From: Thiohalomonas denitrificans
GTDB taxonomy: Bacteria > Pseudomonadota > Gammaproteobacteria > Thiohalomonadales > Thiohalomonadaceae
NCBI GenBank assembly: GCA_020725115.1
Contig: DYFR01000007.1
Span: 1 to 64,000 of the forward strand
Direction: 5' to 3'
DNA: 64,000 nucleotides
Position numbers and translations under genes: made by a program. The notes under the pieces were generated by a model. It worked only from the letters and a program-made list of their open reading frames with translations, was not told where the DNA came from and did no database searches. This document shows, one piece after another, positions 39,728-47,815 of this stretch. Every line of letters begins with the position of its first letter. Within the stretch, counting starts at the first letter, position 1.

Positions 39728-40681
39728 ATGACGACTCTCGCCGTGGTGATGGACCCCATCGGGGCCATCAGTTACAAGAAGGACTCCACCCTGGCGATGC
39801 TGCTGGCGGCGCAGGCGCGCGGCTGGCATCTGCACTATTTCGAACCGGCGGATCTGTTCCTGCGCGACGGCGTGGCCTACGGCCGCAGCCGGCCGCTGCG
39901 GGTGTTTGCCGATCCGCAGGGCTGGTTCGAACTGGGCGATGCGACCGACATTCCGCTGGGCGAGCTGGACGTGATCCTGATGCGCAAGGATCCGCCCTTC
40001 GACATGGAGTACATCTACGCCACCTATCTGCTCGAACTGGCCGAGTCGGTCGGCGCACTGGTGGTGAACAAGGCGCAGAGCCTGCGCGACGCCAACGAGA
40101 AACTGTTTGCCGCCTGGTTCCCGCAGTGCATGCCGCCGACGCTGGTGACGCGCGACATGGGGCGCATGCGCGCCTTTGTGGCGGAGCAGGGCGAGGCGGT
40201 GCTGAAGCCGCTGGGCGGCATGGGCGGCGCATCGATCTTCGTCACGCGGCAGGGCGATCCCAATACCTCGGTGATCATCGAGACCCTCACCGATCACGGC
40301 CGGCGCTACACCATGGCGCAGCGTTATCTGCCGGAGATAAGTCAGGGCGACAAGCGCATCCTGCTCATCGACGGCGAACCGGTGCCCTATGCGCTGGCGC
40401 GCATTCCCGCCGAGGGCGAGCTGCGCGGCAACCTGGCCGCCGGCGGCAGCGGGGTGGGCGTGCCGCTGTCGGAGCGTGACCGCTGGATCTGCGCCCAGGT
40501 GGCGCCGCGCCTGCGCGAGAAGGGGCTGCTGTTCGTCGGCCTGGACGTCATCGGCGATTACCTCACCGAGATCAATGTCACCAGCCCCACCTGCATCCGC
40601 GAACTGGACGCGCAGTTCGGCCTCGACATCGCCGGGCAACTGATGGACGCCATTGCGGTCAAACTGGCCGGGCGGTCGTAG
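39728..40681 (+). CDS. gshB: glutathione synthase
   Basis: Adds glycine to gamma-glutamylcysteine to make glutathione. The 317-residue ATP-grasp protein shows VVMDPIGAISYKKDSTLAML at the N-terminus, DVILMRKDPPFDMEYIYATY, VVNKAQSLRDANEKLF, AVLKPLGGMGGASIFVTR (ATP-binding), GDKRILLIDGEPVPYALARI and GLDVIGDYLTEINVTSPTCI. Partner enzyme gshA lies 4 kb upstream. A TATAAT box lies just before it. Confidence 0.95.
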   Translation: MTTLAVVMDPIGAISYKKDSTLAMLLAAQARGWHLHYFEPADLFLRDGVAYGRSRPLRVFADPQGWFELGDATDIPLGELDVILMRKDPPFDMEYIYATYLLELAESVGALVVNKAQSLRDANEKLFAAWFPQCMPPTLVTRDMGRMRAFVAEQGEAVLKPLGGMGGASIFVTRQGDPNTSVIIETLTDHGRRYTMAQRYLPEISQGDKRILLIDGEPVPYALARIPAEGELRGNLAAGGSGVGVPLSERDRWICAQVAPRLREKGLLFVGLDVIGDYLTEINVTSPTCIRELDAQFGLDIAGQLMDAIAVKLAGRS

Positions 40682-40748
40682 GGCGCGGTTGGTGCGCACC
40701 CTACATTGGATGCCGCAGGCAAATCACATGCACGTCTCTTTCATTGCC

Positions 40749-41765
40749 ATGCCGAAACCTTCGTACCTGCTTCCCCTTCTGCTGTTGCTCACCGCCTGTC
40801 AGGGTGAGCCACCTGTTCAGCGCAAGACCTTTGACGCCTATGGCAGCCCGGTGACGATCACCGTGCAGGGCATGGCCGCCGAGGCCGCACAGGCCGCCAT
40901 GGACGAGGCCGCCGCCGATCTGCTGTATATCGAGGAAGGCAACGACCCGGCGCTGCCGGGGCCGATGGCACGCACCAATCAGCTGCTGGCGACGACGGCG
41001 GCGTTTTCCGCCGTACCGTCGCTGCTGCCGCAGATCCGGCAGGCACAGGCGCTGTCGGCGCGCAGCGGCGGGCTGTTCAATCCGGCTCTGGGCGCTCTGC
41101 TGGAACAGTGGGGCTTTTATAACGATCCCCCGGGGCCTCCGCCGAGGCAGGAGGCCATCGCTGCCATCCTTGCACAGCAGCCCGCCATGGACGACATCCG
41201 CATTGATGGCATTACGATGCGCAGCGGCAACGCGGCGGTGCGCATCGACCTGGGCGACTTCGGTCGCGGCTATGCGCTGGACACCGCACTGGCCCGCCTG
41301 CGCGAGGCCGGCGTGGGCACGGGCAACCTGGCCACGCCGGGCGCGGTGGCACGCATCGGCCAGGGCGCGGAACTGACACTGGTGCTCACCGCGGCCGACG
41401 GCCAGACGCCGCTGGCGCGCATTGCGCTGCAGCCGGACGAAGCGGCCTATACCGTGACCGCGCTGCGCCGCAGCCATGTATATGAAGGCCAGCTCTACCA
41501 TCCGCTGCTCGACCCGGCCAGCGGGGCACCGGCGCGCGGAGTATTCGCGGTCACCGTGTTCCACGCCAGCCTGGCCGAGGCCGCCGCCGCCGCCCATGCC
41601 CTGTTCGTGGCCGGCCCACAGCGCTGGATCGACACCGCCCGTGCCCTTGGCATCGAACGTGCGCTGCTGGTGGACACGCAGGACGCCGTGCGCGTCACCG
41701 CACCACTGGCAGGGCGCATTTCCATGACCGATGCACGCCTGACACCGGTCGTCGATACGCTATAA
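40749..41765 (+). CDS. ApbE-like flavin transferase lipoprotein
   Basis: A 338-residue lipoprotein of the FAD:protein FMN transferase (ApbE) family, which attaches FMN to redox proteins such as Rnf or Nqr subunits. The lipobox is LLTAC near residue 17. The domain includes RKTFDAYGSPVTITVQG, IDLGDFGRGYALDTALARLR (usually DLGGxAKGYA) and YHPLLDPASGAPARG (usually HIxDPxTG). Both altered motifs suggest a diverged member, so activity is less certain. The upstream gene is gshB, and the downstream TonB-like gene starts 10 bp later. Confidence 0.8.
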   Translation: MPKPSYLLPLLLLLTACQGEPPVQRKTFDAYGSPVTITVQGMAAEAAQAAMDEAAADLLYIEEGNDPALPGPMARTNQLLATTAAFSAVPSLLPQIRQAQALSARSGGLFNPALGALLEQWGFYNDPPGPPPRQEAIAAILAQQPAMDDIRIDGITMRSGNAAVRIDLGDFGRGYALDTALARLREAGVGTGNLATPGAVARIGQGAELTLVLTAADGQTPLARIALQPDEAAYTVTALRRSHVYEGQLYHPLLDPASGAPARGVFAVTVFHASLAEAAAAAHALFVAGPQRWIDTARALGIERALLVDTQDAVRVTAPLAGRISMTDARLTPVVDTL

Positions 41766-41766
41766 T
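41739..41766 (+). promoter_or_regulatory. promoter immediately before the TonB-like gene
   Basis: A -35 CTGACA (41739-41744) and a consensus -10 TATAAT (41761-41766) are spaced 16 bp apart. The transcription start would fall within about 3-5 nt of the ATG at 41776, so the mRNA would be almost leaderless. No Shine-Dalgarno sequence lies before the ATG. Confidence 0.6.
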
Positions 41767-41775
41767 CCGCCGCGC

Positions 41776-42669
41776 ATGAGCACCCTCGCCTCCACTCCGC
41801 CCATCCCGCGCATCGGCGCCGCCGATCGCCTCGGCCTGACGCTGTTTCTTGCCGTCGCATTTCATGCCATCGTCATCCTCGGCATCAGCTTCGTGCCCAA
41901 TGACAAAAAATCCGCCGAGGCGCCGCGCGCCATGGAAGTGATCCTGGTGCACAGCAAGAGCGAGGAAAAGCCGGACAAGGCCGATTATCTGGCCCAGGTG
42001 ACACAACAGGGCGGCGGCGACGTGAAGGAAAAGGTGCGCCCGAGCAGCCCTTTCCCCAACACCGCCGCGCGCAGTGACCAGGGTGATGCGGCACAGACGC
42101 GCCCGATGATGGCGCCGCCGCCGCAACAGACGCAGGATCCGAGCAACGTCATCACCACCGACCGCTCGCGCCTCAAGACACAGATCCGGCCCGGCGAGAA
42201 GCGCCCCGAGGTACCCGACAGCCTGACCGCCGCCGAACTGATCCCGCCCAGCCAGGAGATCGCCCGGCTGTCGGCGGAGATCAGCCAGCGCGTGCAGACC
42301 TACGCCGCCGAGCCGCGCCACAAGTACATCACCGCCAGCACCCGCGAATACATTGCCGCCAGCTATGAAAATGCCTGGCGCATGAAGGTGGAACGCCTCG
42401 GCAATCTCAACTATCCCGACGAGGCGCGCCGCGCCAACCTCTCCGGCGACCTGCTGCTCGACGTCGCCATCAACGCCGATGGCAGCCTGCACAGCGTCAA
42501 GGTGATTCGCTCCTCCGGCCACCGCGTGCTGGACGAAGGCGCCACCCGCATCGTGCAGATGGCGGCACCCTATGCGCCGCTGCCACAGGCCCTGCGCAAG
42601 GAAACCGACGTATTGCACATCATCCGCACCTGGCAGTTCCAGGGCGACAGCCGGCTGGAGATGCGCTGA
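41776..42669 (+). CDS. TonB-family energy-transducing protein
   Basis: A 297-residue TonB-like protein that links inner-membrane proton motive force to outer-membrane receptors. A membrane anchor lies near residues 18-40 (LGLTLFLAVAFHAIVILGIS). A Pro/Gln-rich periplasmic stretch spans about 85-150 and a C-terminal TonB domain about 205-297, with NLNYPDEARRANLSGDLLLD and VAINADGSLHSVKVIRSSGH. No ExbB/ExbD genes lie nearby, so it probably works with a distant ExbBD pair. A promoter overlapping the end of the previous gene may give a very short leader. Confidence 0.82.
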   Translation: MSTLASTPPIPRIGAADRLGLTLFLAVAFHAIVILGISFVPNDKKSAEAPRAMEVILVHSKSEEKPDKADYLAQVTQQGGGDVKEKVRPSSPFPNTAARSDQGDAAQTRPMMAPPPQQTQDPSNVITTDRSRLKTQIRPGEKRPEVPDSLTAAELIPPSQEIARLSAEISQRVQTYAAEPRHKYITASTREYIAASYENAWRMKVERLGNLNYPDEARRANLSGDLLLDVAINADGSLHSVKVIRSSGHRVLDEGATRIVQMAAPYAPLPQALRKETDVLHIIRTWQFQGDSRLEMR

Positions 42670-42754
42670 TATCTTGCGGGCATTGTGAAGCCAGTCCTGC
42701 CGGCCCCCCACGAAGACCCTTGCGGCCAAACGACAGCTTCCCGATACTAGCGCC

Positions 42755-43318
42755 ATGACCGAGACCCCCTCCCTGCGCAACCACTTTCTCATCGCCATGC
42801 CCGCACTGGCGGATCCCAACTTCGCGCACACCGTCACCTATATCTGCGAGCACAATCCGGAGGGCGCGCTGGGCATCGTCATCAACCGGCCCATGGACAT
42901 TTCGCTGGGCGACGTGCTGAACCACATGAAGATCCAGCCCGGCGAACATGTGGACACCGCCGTCCCGGTCTATACCGGCGGCCCGGTGCAGCCGGAGCGC
43001 GGCTTCGTGCTGCACCAGCCGACGGGCGCCTGGACCTCCAGCCTGCCCATTACCGACGACATCGCCCTGACCACCTCGCGCGACATCATGACCGCCATCG
43101 GCCACGGCGAGGGGCCGCGGCAGTTCCTGCTCGCCCTGGGCTACGCCGGCTGGGGCGCCGGCCAGCTGGAGCAGGAAATCATCGACAACGCCTGGCTGTC
43201 CGGCCCGGCCGATCCCGCCATCCTGTTCGACCTGCCGGTGGAGGAACGCTGGGCCGCGGCCGCCGCACTGATCGGCGTCGACCTCACCCTGCTGTCCAGC
43301 GAAACCGGCCACGCGTGA
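42755..43318 (+). CDS. yqgE: YqgE/AlgH family protein
   Basis: A 187-residue member of the widely conserved YqgE/AlgH family, whose biochemical role is unclear. Motifs are LRNHFLIAMPALADPNFAHT, VTYICEHNPEGALGIVINRP, VYTGGPVQPERGFVLH, SRDIMTAIGHGEGPRQFLLA and LGYAGWGAGQLEQEI. It is 5' of ruvX-pyrR-pyrB-pyrC', as in Pseudomonas. The gap to ruvX holds a palindromic repeat. Confidence 0.95.
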   Translation: MTETPSLRNHFLIAMPALADPNFAHTVTYICEHNPEGALGIVINRPMDISLGDVLNHMKIQPGEHVDTAVPVYTGGPVQPERGFVLHQPTGAWTSSLPITDDIALTTSRDIMTAIGHGEGPRQFLLALGYAGWGAGQLEQEIIDNAWLSGPADPAILFDLPVEERWAAAAALIGVDLTLLSSETGHA

Positions 43319-43332
43319 AAGGCAAGCTATCA

Positions 43333-43444
43333 GTCCGCGAATGAACGCGAATAGACGCAAATAATGCAAAACAGCCTCACACAGCTTGTGAATATGGACG
43401 TTTTCAGTCCGAACATTCGCGTTCATTCGCGTTCATTTGCGGAC
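43333..43444. repeat. dispersed palindromic repeat, family D, copy 1
   Basis: Left GTCCGCGAATGAACGCGAAT and right ATTCGCGTTCATTTGCGGAC are near-perfect inverted repeats around ~55 bp. Copy 2 is at 46662-46720. The repeat fills most of the yqgE-ruvX gap and ends 25 bp before the ruvX start. Confidence 0.85.
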
Positions 43445-43469
43445 CGTTTCTTTTCCGGCCAGCCCCCCC

Positions 43470-43892
43470 GTGACTGACACGGTCCTGCTTGGTTTTGACT
43501 ACGGCACCAAACGCATCGGCGTCGCCGTGGGCCAGACCTTCACCGGCAGCGCCCGCCCCCTCACCATCGTCCGCGCCCGCGACGGCAAGCCCGACTGGGA
43601 GGCCGTCAGCCGGCTGATCGCCGAGTGGCAGCCGGCGGCGCTGGTGGTGGGGCTGCCGGTGCACATGGACGGCACCGAGCACGAGCGCACCGCCCGCGCA
43701 CAGCGCTTTGGGAATCAGCTGGCGGGCAGGTACAATCTGCCGGTCCATCGCGTCGACGAACGCCTCACCTCCTACGAGGCGGAACTGGAACTGCACGCGC
43801 AGGGCAAGGGCGGCGAGGCGCTGGATGCCGTCGCCGCGCAACTGATCCTGCAAAGCTGGCTGGACGCCCACGCCAAAGAGAGTCGCCCATGA
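43470..43892 (+). CDS. ruvX: pre-16S rRNA nuclease / Holliday-junction resolvase-like protein
   Basis: A 140-residue RNase H-fold protein (YqgF/RuvX) implicated in 16S rRNA processing and recombination. Motifs are [16 protein letters not shown] with the catalytic Asp, [35 protein letters not shown] and [15 protein letters not shown]. The GTG start at 43470 gives the usual N-terminus [12 protein letters not shown]; an upstream TTG at 43437 is possible but lies within a repeat. The stop overlaps the pyrR start by 4 nt. Confidence 0.93.
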   Translation: MTDTVLLGFDYGTKRIGVAVGQTFTGSARPLTIVRARDGKPDWEAVSRLIAEWQPAALVVGLPVHMDGTEHERTARAQRFGNQLAGRYNLPVHRVDERLTSYEAELELHAQGKGGEALDAVAAQLILQSWLDAHAKESRP

Positions 43893-44398
43893 CTACGCAA
43901 CCCGACATCGAACACACCCTGCAGTCAATGGCCGCGCGCCTGCGCGAGCTGCTCGCTGCCCGCGGCATCGGCGACCCCTGCATGGTGGGCATCCACACCG
44001 GCGGCGTCTGGGTGGCCCGGCGCCTGCACGAACTGCTGGGCCTCGGCGAGCCCCTCGGCACGCTGGACATCAGCTTCTACCGCGACGATTTCTCGCGCAT
44101 CGGCGTGCATCCGCAGGTGAAGCCGTCCAATCTGCCCTTCGATGTGGAAGGGCGCCACATCGTGCTGGTGGACGACGTGCTCTACACCGGCCGCACCATC
44201 CGCGCCGCACTGAACGAAATCTTCGACTACGGCCGCCCGGCCTCGGTGACGCTTGCCGTGCTGGTGGAGCGCGGCGGCCGCGAACTGCCGATCCAGGCCG
44301 ATGTCGCCGGACTGCAAATGGAATTGGAAGCCGACCAGCAGGTGAAGCTGGGCGGCCCGGACAACCTCGCCCTGACGATACAAAGCCATGCCGAATAA
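43889..44398 (+). CDS. pyrR: PyrR bifunctional regulator / uracil phosphoribosyltransferase-like protein
   Basis: A 169-residue PyrR-type phosphoribosyltransferase. It shows [39 protein letters not shown], the PRPP site [20 protein letters not shown] and [20 protein letters not shown]. In many proteobacteria such a gene precedes pyrB and influences its expression; no clear RNA-binding target is visible here. It overlaps ruvX by 4 nt and pyrB by 11 nt, so all three are translationally coupled. Confidence 0.93.
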   Translation: MTTQPDIEHTLQSMAARLRELLAARGIGDPCMVGIHTGGVWVARRLHELLGLGEPLGTLDISFYRDDFSRIGVHPQVKPSNLPFDVEGRHIVLVDDVLYTGRTIRAALNEIFDYGRPASVTLAVLVERGGRELPIQADVAGLQMELEADQQVKLGGPDNLALTIQSHAE

Positions 44399-45368
44399 TC
44401 CCCAGCTGGACGCCAACGGCAACCTGCGCCACTTCCTCACCGTCGAAGGGCTGAAGCGCCAGACGCTGACCGATATCCTCGACCTGGCCGAGTCCTTCGC
44501 CACGGTGGACGCACAGAGCGTGAAGAAGGTGCCGCTCTTGCGCGGCAAGACCATCGCCAACCTGTTCTTCGAGGCCAGCACGCGCACGCGCACCACCTTC
44601 GAGCTGGCGGCCAAGCGCCTGTCCGCCGACGTGCTCAACATCAACATCCAGACCTCGGCCACCTCCAAGGGCGAGAGCCTGCTCGACATGCTGCACAACC
44701 TGGAGGCGATGCACTGCGACATGTTCGTGGTGCGCCACGCCGATTCCGGCGCCGCCCACTTCATCGCCCGCCACGTGGCGCCGCACGTGTCGGTGGTCAA
44801 CGCCGGCGACGGCCGCCACGCCCACCCGACCCAGGGCATGCTGGACATGTTCACCATCCGCCGCCACAAGGGGGCGGACTTCGGCGCCCTGCGCGTGGCC
44901 ATCGTCGGCGACATCATGCATTCGCGCGTGGCCCGCTCGCAGATCCACGCCCTCAACATCCTCGGCGTGGGCGAGCTGCGCGTCATCGCCCCCAAGACCC
45001 TGGTGCCGCCTGAGGCCGACGCACTGGGCGTGCATGTGTTCCACGACATGGCGCGCGGCCTGAAGGATGTCGACGTGGTGATCATGCTGCGCCTGCAACG
45101 CGAGCGCATGCAGGGCGCACTGATCCCGAGCGGCAGCGAGTTCTACCAGCTCTACGGCCTCGACGCCGACATGCTGGCCCACGCCAAACCCGATGCCATC
45201 GTCATGCACCCCGGCCCGATCAACCGCGGCATCGAGATCGACTCGGCGGTGGCCGACGGCGAACAGTCGGTGATCCTGGAGCAGGTGAGCAACGGCATCG
45301 CGGTGCGCATGGCCGTGATGTCCATGTGCCTGGGCCGGGCGCCGGAAGCAGCAGGGGAAGGGAGCTGA
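44388..45368 (+). CDS. pyrB: aspartate carbamoyltransferase catalytic subunit
   Basis: Condenses carbamoyl phosphate and aspartate in the second step of UMP synthesis. The 326-residue protein has the phosphate-binding [20 protein letters not shown], the [20 protein letters not shown] segment, [37 protein letters not shown] and [16 protein letters not shown]. It overlaps pyrR by 11 nt. In pseudomonads PyrB assembles with the non-catalytic PyrC', the product of the next gene. Confidence 0.96.
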   Translation: MPNNPQLDANGNLRHFLTVEGLKRQTLTDILDLAESFATVDAQSVKKVPLLRGKTIANLFFEASTRTRTTFELAAKRLSADVLNINIQTSATSKGESLLDMLHNLEAMHCDMFVVRHADSGAAHFIARHVAPHVSVVNAGDGRHAHPTQGMLDMFTIRRHKGADFGALRVAIVGDIMHSRVARSQIHALNILGVGELRVIAPKTLVPPEADALGVHVFHDMARGLKDVDVVIMLRLQRERMQGALIPSGSEFYQLYGLDADMLAHAKPDAIVMHPGPINRGIEIDSAVADGEQSVILEQVSNGIAVRMAVMSMCLGRAPEAAGEGS

Positions 45369-45370
45369 AC

Positions 45371-46651
45371 ATGCATACGGTCATCCGCAACGGCCGCCTC
45401 ATCGACCCGGCCAACCACCGCGACGAAACCGCCGACATCTACATCGCCGCCGGGCGCATCGCCGCCATCGGCGCGGCCCCGGCCGGCTTCACCGTGCAGA
45501 AGGAGATCGACGCCCGCAGCAAGTGGGTGCTGCCGGGCCTGGTCGACCTGCGCGCCCACCTGCGCGAACCGGGCCAGAAGCACAAGGGCAGCATCGCCAG
45601 CGAAACCCGCGCCGCCGCCGCCGGCGGCATCACCACCCTGTGCTGCGCGCCGGACACCAGCCCGGTGATCGACACCGTGGCGGTGGTGGAACTGATCCGC
45701 CGCCGCGCCAGCGAGGCGGGCATGGCGCACGTGCTGCCGCTGGCCGCCCTCACCCCGGGCCTGGCCGGCGAGCAGATCAGCGAGATGCATGCCCTGCAGC
45801 AGGCCGGCTGCGTCGCGGTCAGCAACGGCAAGACCCCGATGGCCAACACCCTGGTGCTGCGTCGCGCCATGGAATACGCCGCCGGCCTCGACATCCCGGT
45901 GTTGCTGTATTCCGAAGACCCCTGGCTCGGCGCCAGCGGCTGCGTGCATGAAGGTGTGGTCTCCACCCGCCTCGGCCTGCCCGGCATCCCCGCCTGCGCC
46001 GAGGTGATCGCCGTCGGCCGCGACCTGCTGCTCATCGAGCAGACCGGCGTGCGCGCCCACTTCAGCCAGCTCTCCAGCGCCCGCGCCGTGGAGCTGGTGG
46101 CCGCGGCACAGCAGCGCGGCGTACCGGTCACCGCCGATGTGAGCGCCCACCAGCTCTATCTCACGGAAATGGACGTGGGCCAGTTCAACAGCCTGTGCCA
46201 TGTGCGCCCGCCGCTGCGCAGCCAGCGCGACCGCGACGGCCTGCGCGCCGCCCTGGCCGAAGGCGTGATCAGCGCCGTCTGCTCCGACCACCAGCCCCAC
46301 GACGCCGACGCCAAGCTGGCGCCGTTCCCCGCCACCGAACCGGGCATCTCGGCACTGGAGACCCTGCTGCCGCTCACCCTGCGCCTGGTGGACGAGGGCG
46401 TGCTGCCGCTGCACGAGGCCATCGGCCGTGTCACCTGGCAGCCGGCCAACATCCTCGGCCAGAGCGCCGGCACCCTCAGCCTGGGCGCCCGCGCCGACAT
46501 CTGCATCGTCGACCCGGAGCGCTACTGGACGGTGAGCGCGAAGAATCTGGTGAGCCGCGGCAAGAACACCCCATTCCTGGGCTGGGAGCTGAAAGGCAAG
46601 GTGACCCATACCCTGCTCGACGGCAAGCTGGTATACGAAAACGCGCACTGA
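45371..46651 (+). CDS. dihydroorotase-like protein PyrC' (PyrX), probably non-catalytic
   Basis: A 426-residue dihydroorotase homologue adjacent to pyrB. The zinc motif, normally DxHxHxREPG, reads VDLRAHLREPG, so the first His is Arg. The next ligand region, usually HxED, reads LYSEDPWLG with Ser in place of His. The later HFSQLSS His and CSDHQPHDAD Asp remain. Loss of two metal-ligand His matches the inactive PyrC' that scaffolds PyrB in Pseudomonas. The start has GGGAG about 10 nt upstream. A true catalytic dihydroorotase is expected elsewhere in the genome. Confidence 0.88.
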   Translation: MHTVIRNGRLIDPANHRDETADIYIAAGRIAAIGAAPAGFTVQKEIDARSKWVLPGLVDLRAHLREPGQKHKGSIASETRAAAAGGITTLCCAPDTSPVIDTVAVVELIRRRASEAGMAHVLPLAALTPGLAGEQISEMHALQQAGCVAVSNGKTPMANTLVLRRAMEYAAGLDIPVLLYSEDPWLGASGCVHEGVVSTRLGLPGIPACAEVIAVGRDLLLIEQTGVRAHFSQLSSARAVELVAAAQQRGVPVTADVSAHQLYLTEMDVGQFNSLCHVRPPLRSQRDRDGLRAALAEGVISAVCSDHQPHDADAKLAPFPATEPGISALETLLPLTLRLVDEGVLPLHEAIGRVTWQPANILGQSAGTLSLGARADICIVDPERYWTVSAKNLVSRGKNTPFLGWELKGKVTHTLLDGKLVYENAH

Positions 46652-46661
46652 CAAAACCTTG

Positions 46662-46720
46662 GTCCGCAAATGAACGCGAATAAACGCAAATGTTGTTCTG
46701 ACCCAGTGTTTATTTGCGGA
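46662..46720. repeat. dispersed palindromic repeat, family D, copy 2
   Basis: GTCCGCAAATGAACGCGAAT...ATTTGCGGA: a shorter copy of the repeat at 43333-43444, lying between pyrC' and pyrK. Confidence 0.8.
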
Positions 46721-46743
46721 TTCCCTGATTCGAAATCTGGAAC

Positions 46744-47625
46744 ATGACCACTAAACCACACCGCGACACCGTCTACCTCGAAGACGCCGAGATCCTCAGC
46801 CACCAGCACTGCGCCGGCGAGCAGCACATCCTGCGCGTGAAGGCACCGCAGATCGCCACGCACGCCCGCGCCGGCAGCTTCGCCCACATCACCGTCGATC
46901 CGCAGCGGCCGCTGCGCCGGCCCATCTCCATCATGCGCGTCGATGTGCGCAGCGGCGAGGTGGAGTTTCTCTACAAGGTGTTCGGCGAGGGCACCACGCT
47001 GCTGTCGAAGCGCCAGGTGGGCGAGAAACTGAGCATCCTCGGCCCCATCGGCACGCCGTTCACGCTGCACATGGAGCGGCCGCGCCCGCTGCTCATCGGC
47101 GGCGGCGTCGGCATCCCGCCCATGGTGTTCGTCGCCGCGGAGACGCTGGCGGTGAAGGGGGCGTATCAGCCCTTCGTGATCATGGGCTCGGAGGTGCCGT
47201 TCCCGTTCCAGGCACAGCCGTCGAAGATCATGGTGCCGGGGATGAGCGCGGAGGTGATCGCCGCCATGCCGCTGCTGGAGGACTGGGGCATCCCGTCCCG
47301 TCTCGCCAGCCGCCAGGGCTATACCGGCTGCCACGACGGCTTCGTCACCGACGTGGCGCGCAACTATCTGGAGGCCCTGACGCCGGAGCAGCGCAAGGAG
47401 GTGGAGGTGTTCGCCTGCGGCCCGCACCCGATGCTGGAGGCGGTGGCCGCGCTGGCGCGGGAATACCATCTGCCCTGCCAGGTGTCGATGGAGGAGTTCA
47501 TGGCCTGCGGTATCGGCGGCTGCGCCGGCTGCACCATCGAGGTCCAGACCGACACCGGCCCGGCCATGAAGCGCGTCTGCGTCGACGGGCCGGTGTTCGA
47601 CGCCCGCGCCGTCTTCCCCGCCTGA
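46744..47625 (+). CDS. pyrK: PyrK-like dihydroorotate dehydrogenase electron-transfer subunit
   Basis: A 293-residue ferredoxin-reductase-like protein that carries electrons from dihydroorotate dehydrogenase class 1B to NAD or another acceptor. The FAD site is RRPISIMRVDVRSGEVEFLY, the NAD site LLIGGGVGIPPMVFVAAETL, and the [2Fe-2S] cysteines lie in MACGIGGCAGCTIEV plus a later Cys (RVCVDGP). The catalytic subunit PyrD is not in the window. A sulfhydrogenase or related reductase subunit is an alternative. It follows the pyrimidine genes after a 92-bp gap with a repeat. Confidence 0.78.
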   Translation: MTTKPHRDTVYLEDAEILSHQHCAGEQHILRVKAPQIATHARAGSFAHITVDPQRPLRRPISIMRVDVRSGEVEFLYKVFGEGTTLLSKRQVGEKLSILGPIGTPFTLHMERPRPLLIGGGVGIPPMVFVAAETLAVKGAYQPFVIMGSEVPFPFQAQPSKIMVPGMSAEVIAAMPLLEDWGIPSRLASRQGYTGCHDGFVTDVARNYLEALTPEQRKEVEVFACGPHPMLEAVAALAREYHLPCQVSMEEFMACGIGGCAGCTIEVQTDTGPAMKRVCVDGPVFDARAVFPA

Positions 47626-47656
47626 CCCCGCCAAGGCATGCCCTGACCCGCAATGG

Positions 47657-47686
47657 CAGGATACGGGACATATCCCGTATTTCCTG
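47657..47686. promoter_or_regulatory. palindrome upstream of the SulP gene
   Basis: The perfect arms ATACGGGA and TCCCGTAT (47661-47668, 47673-47680) have a 4-nt spacer. They extend, with a 2-nt bulge, to CAGG/CCTG outside. The element is about 130-160 bp before the sulP start. It could be an operator; no specific regulator can be named. Confidence 0.5.
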
Positions 47687-47815
47687 TCGAAGAACCATCT
47701 GCACGACGCTCCAGCGGCCGTGCAGGTTCTTTCAGAGGCCGGGGCAAGACTGCTAGAATGTCGCGCTTCGCCGCCCACCCCGCCCCGCGGCTCACCCGGA
47801 TTCAAGGCCTTTCCC

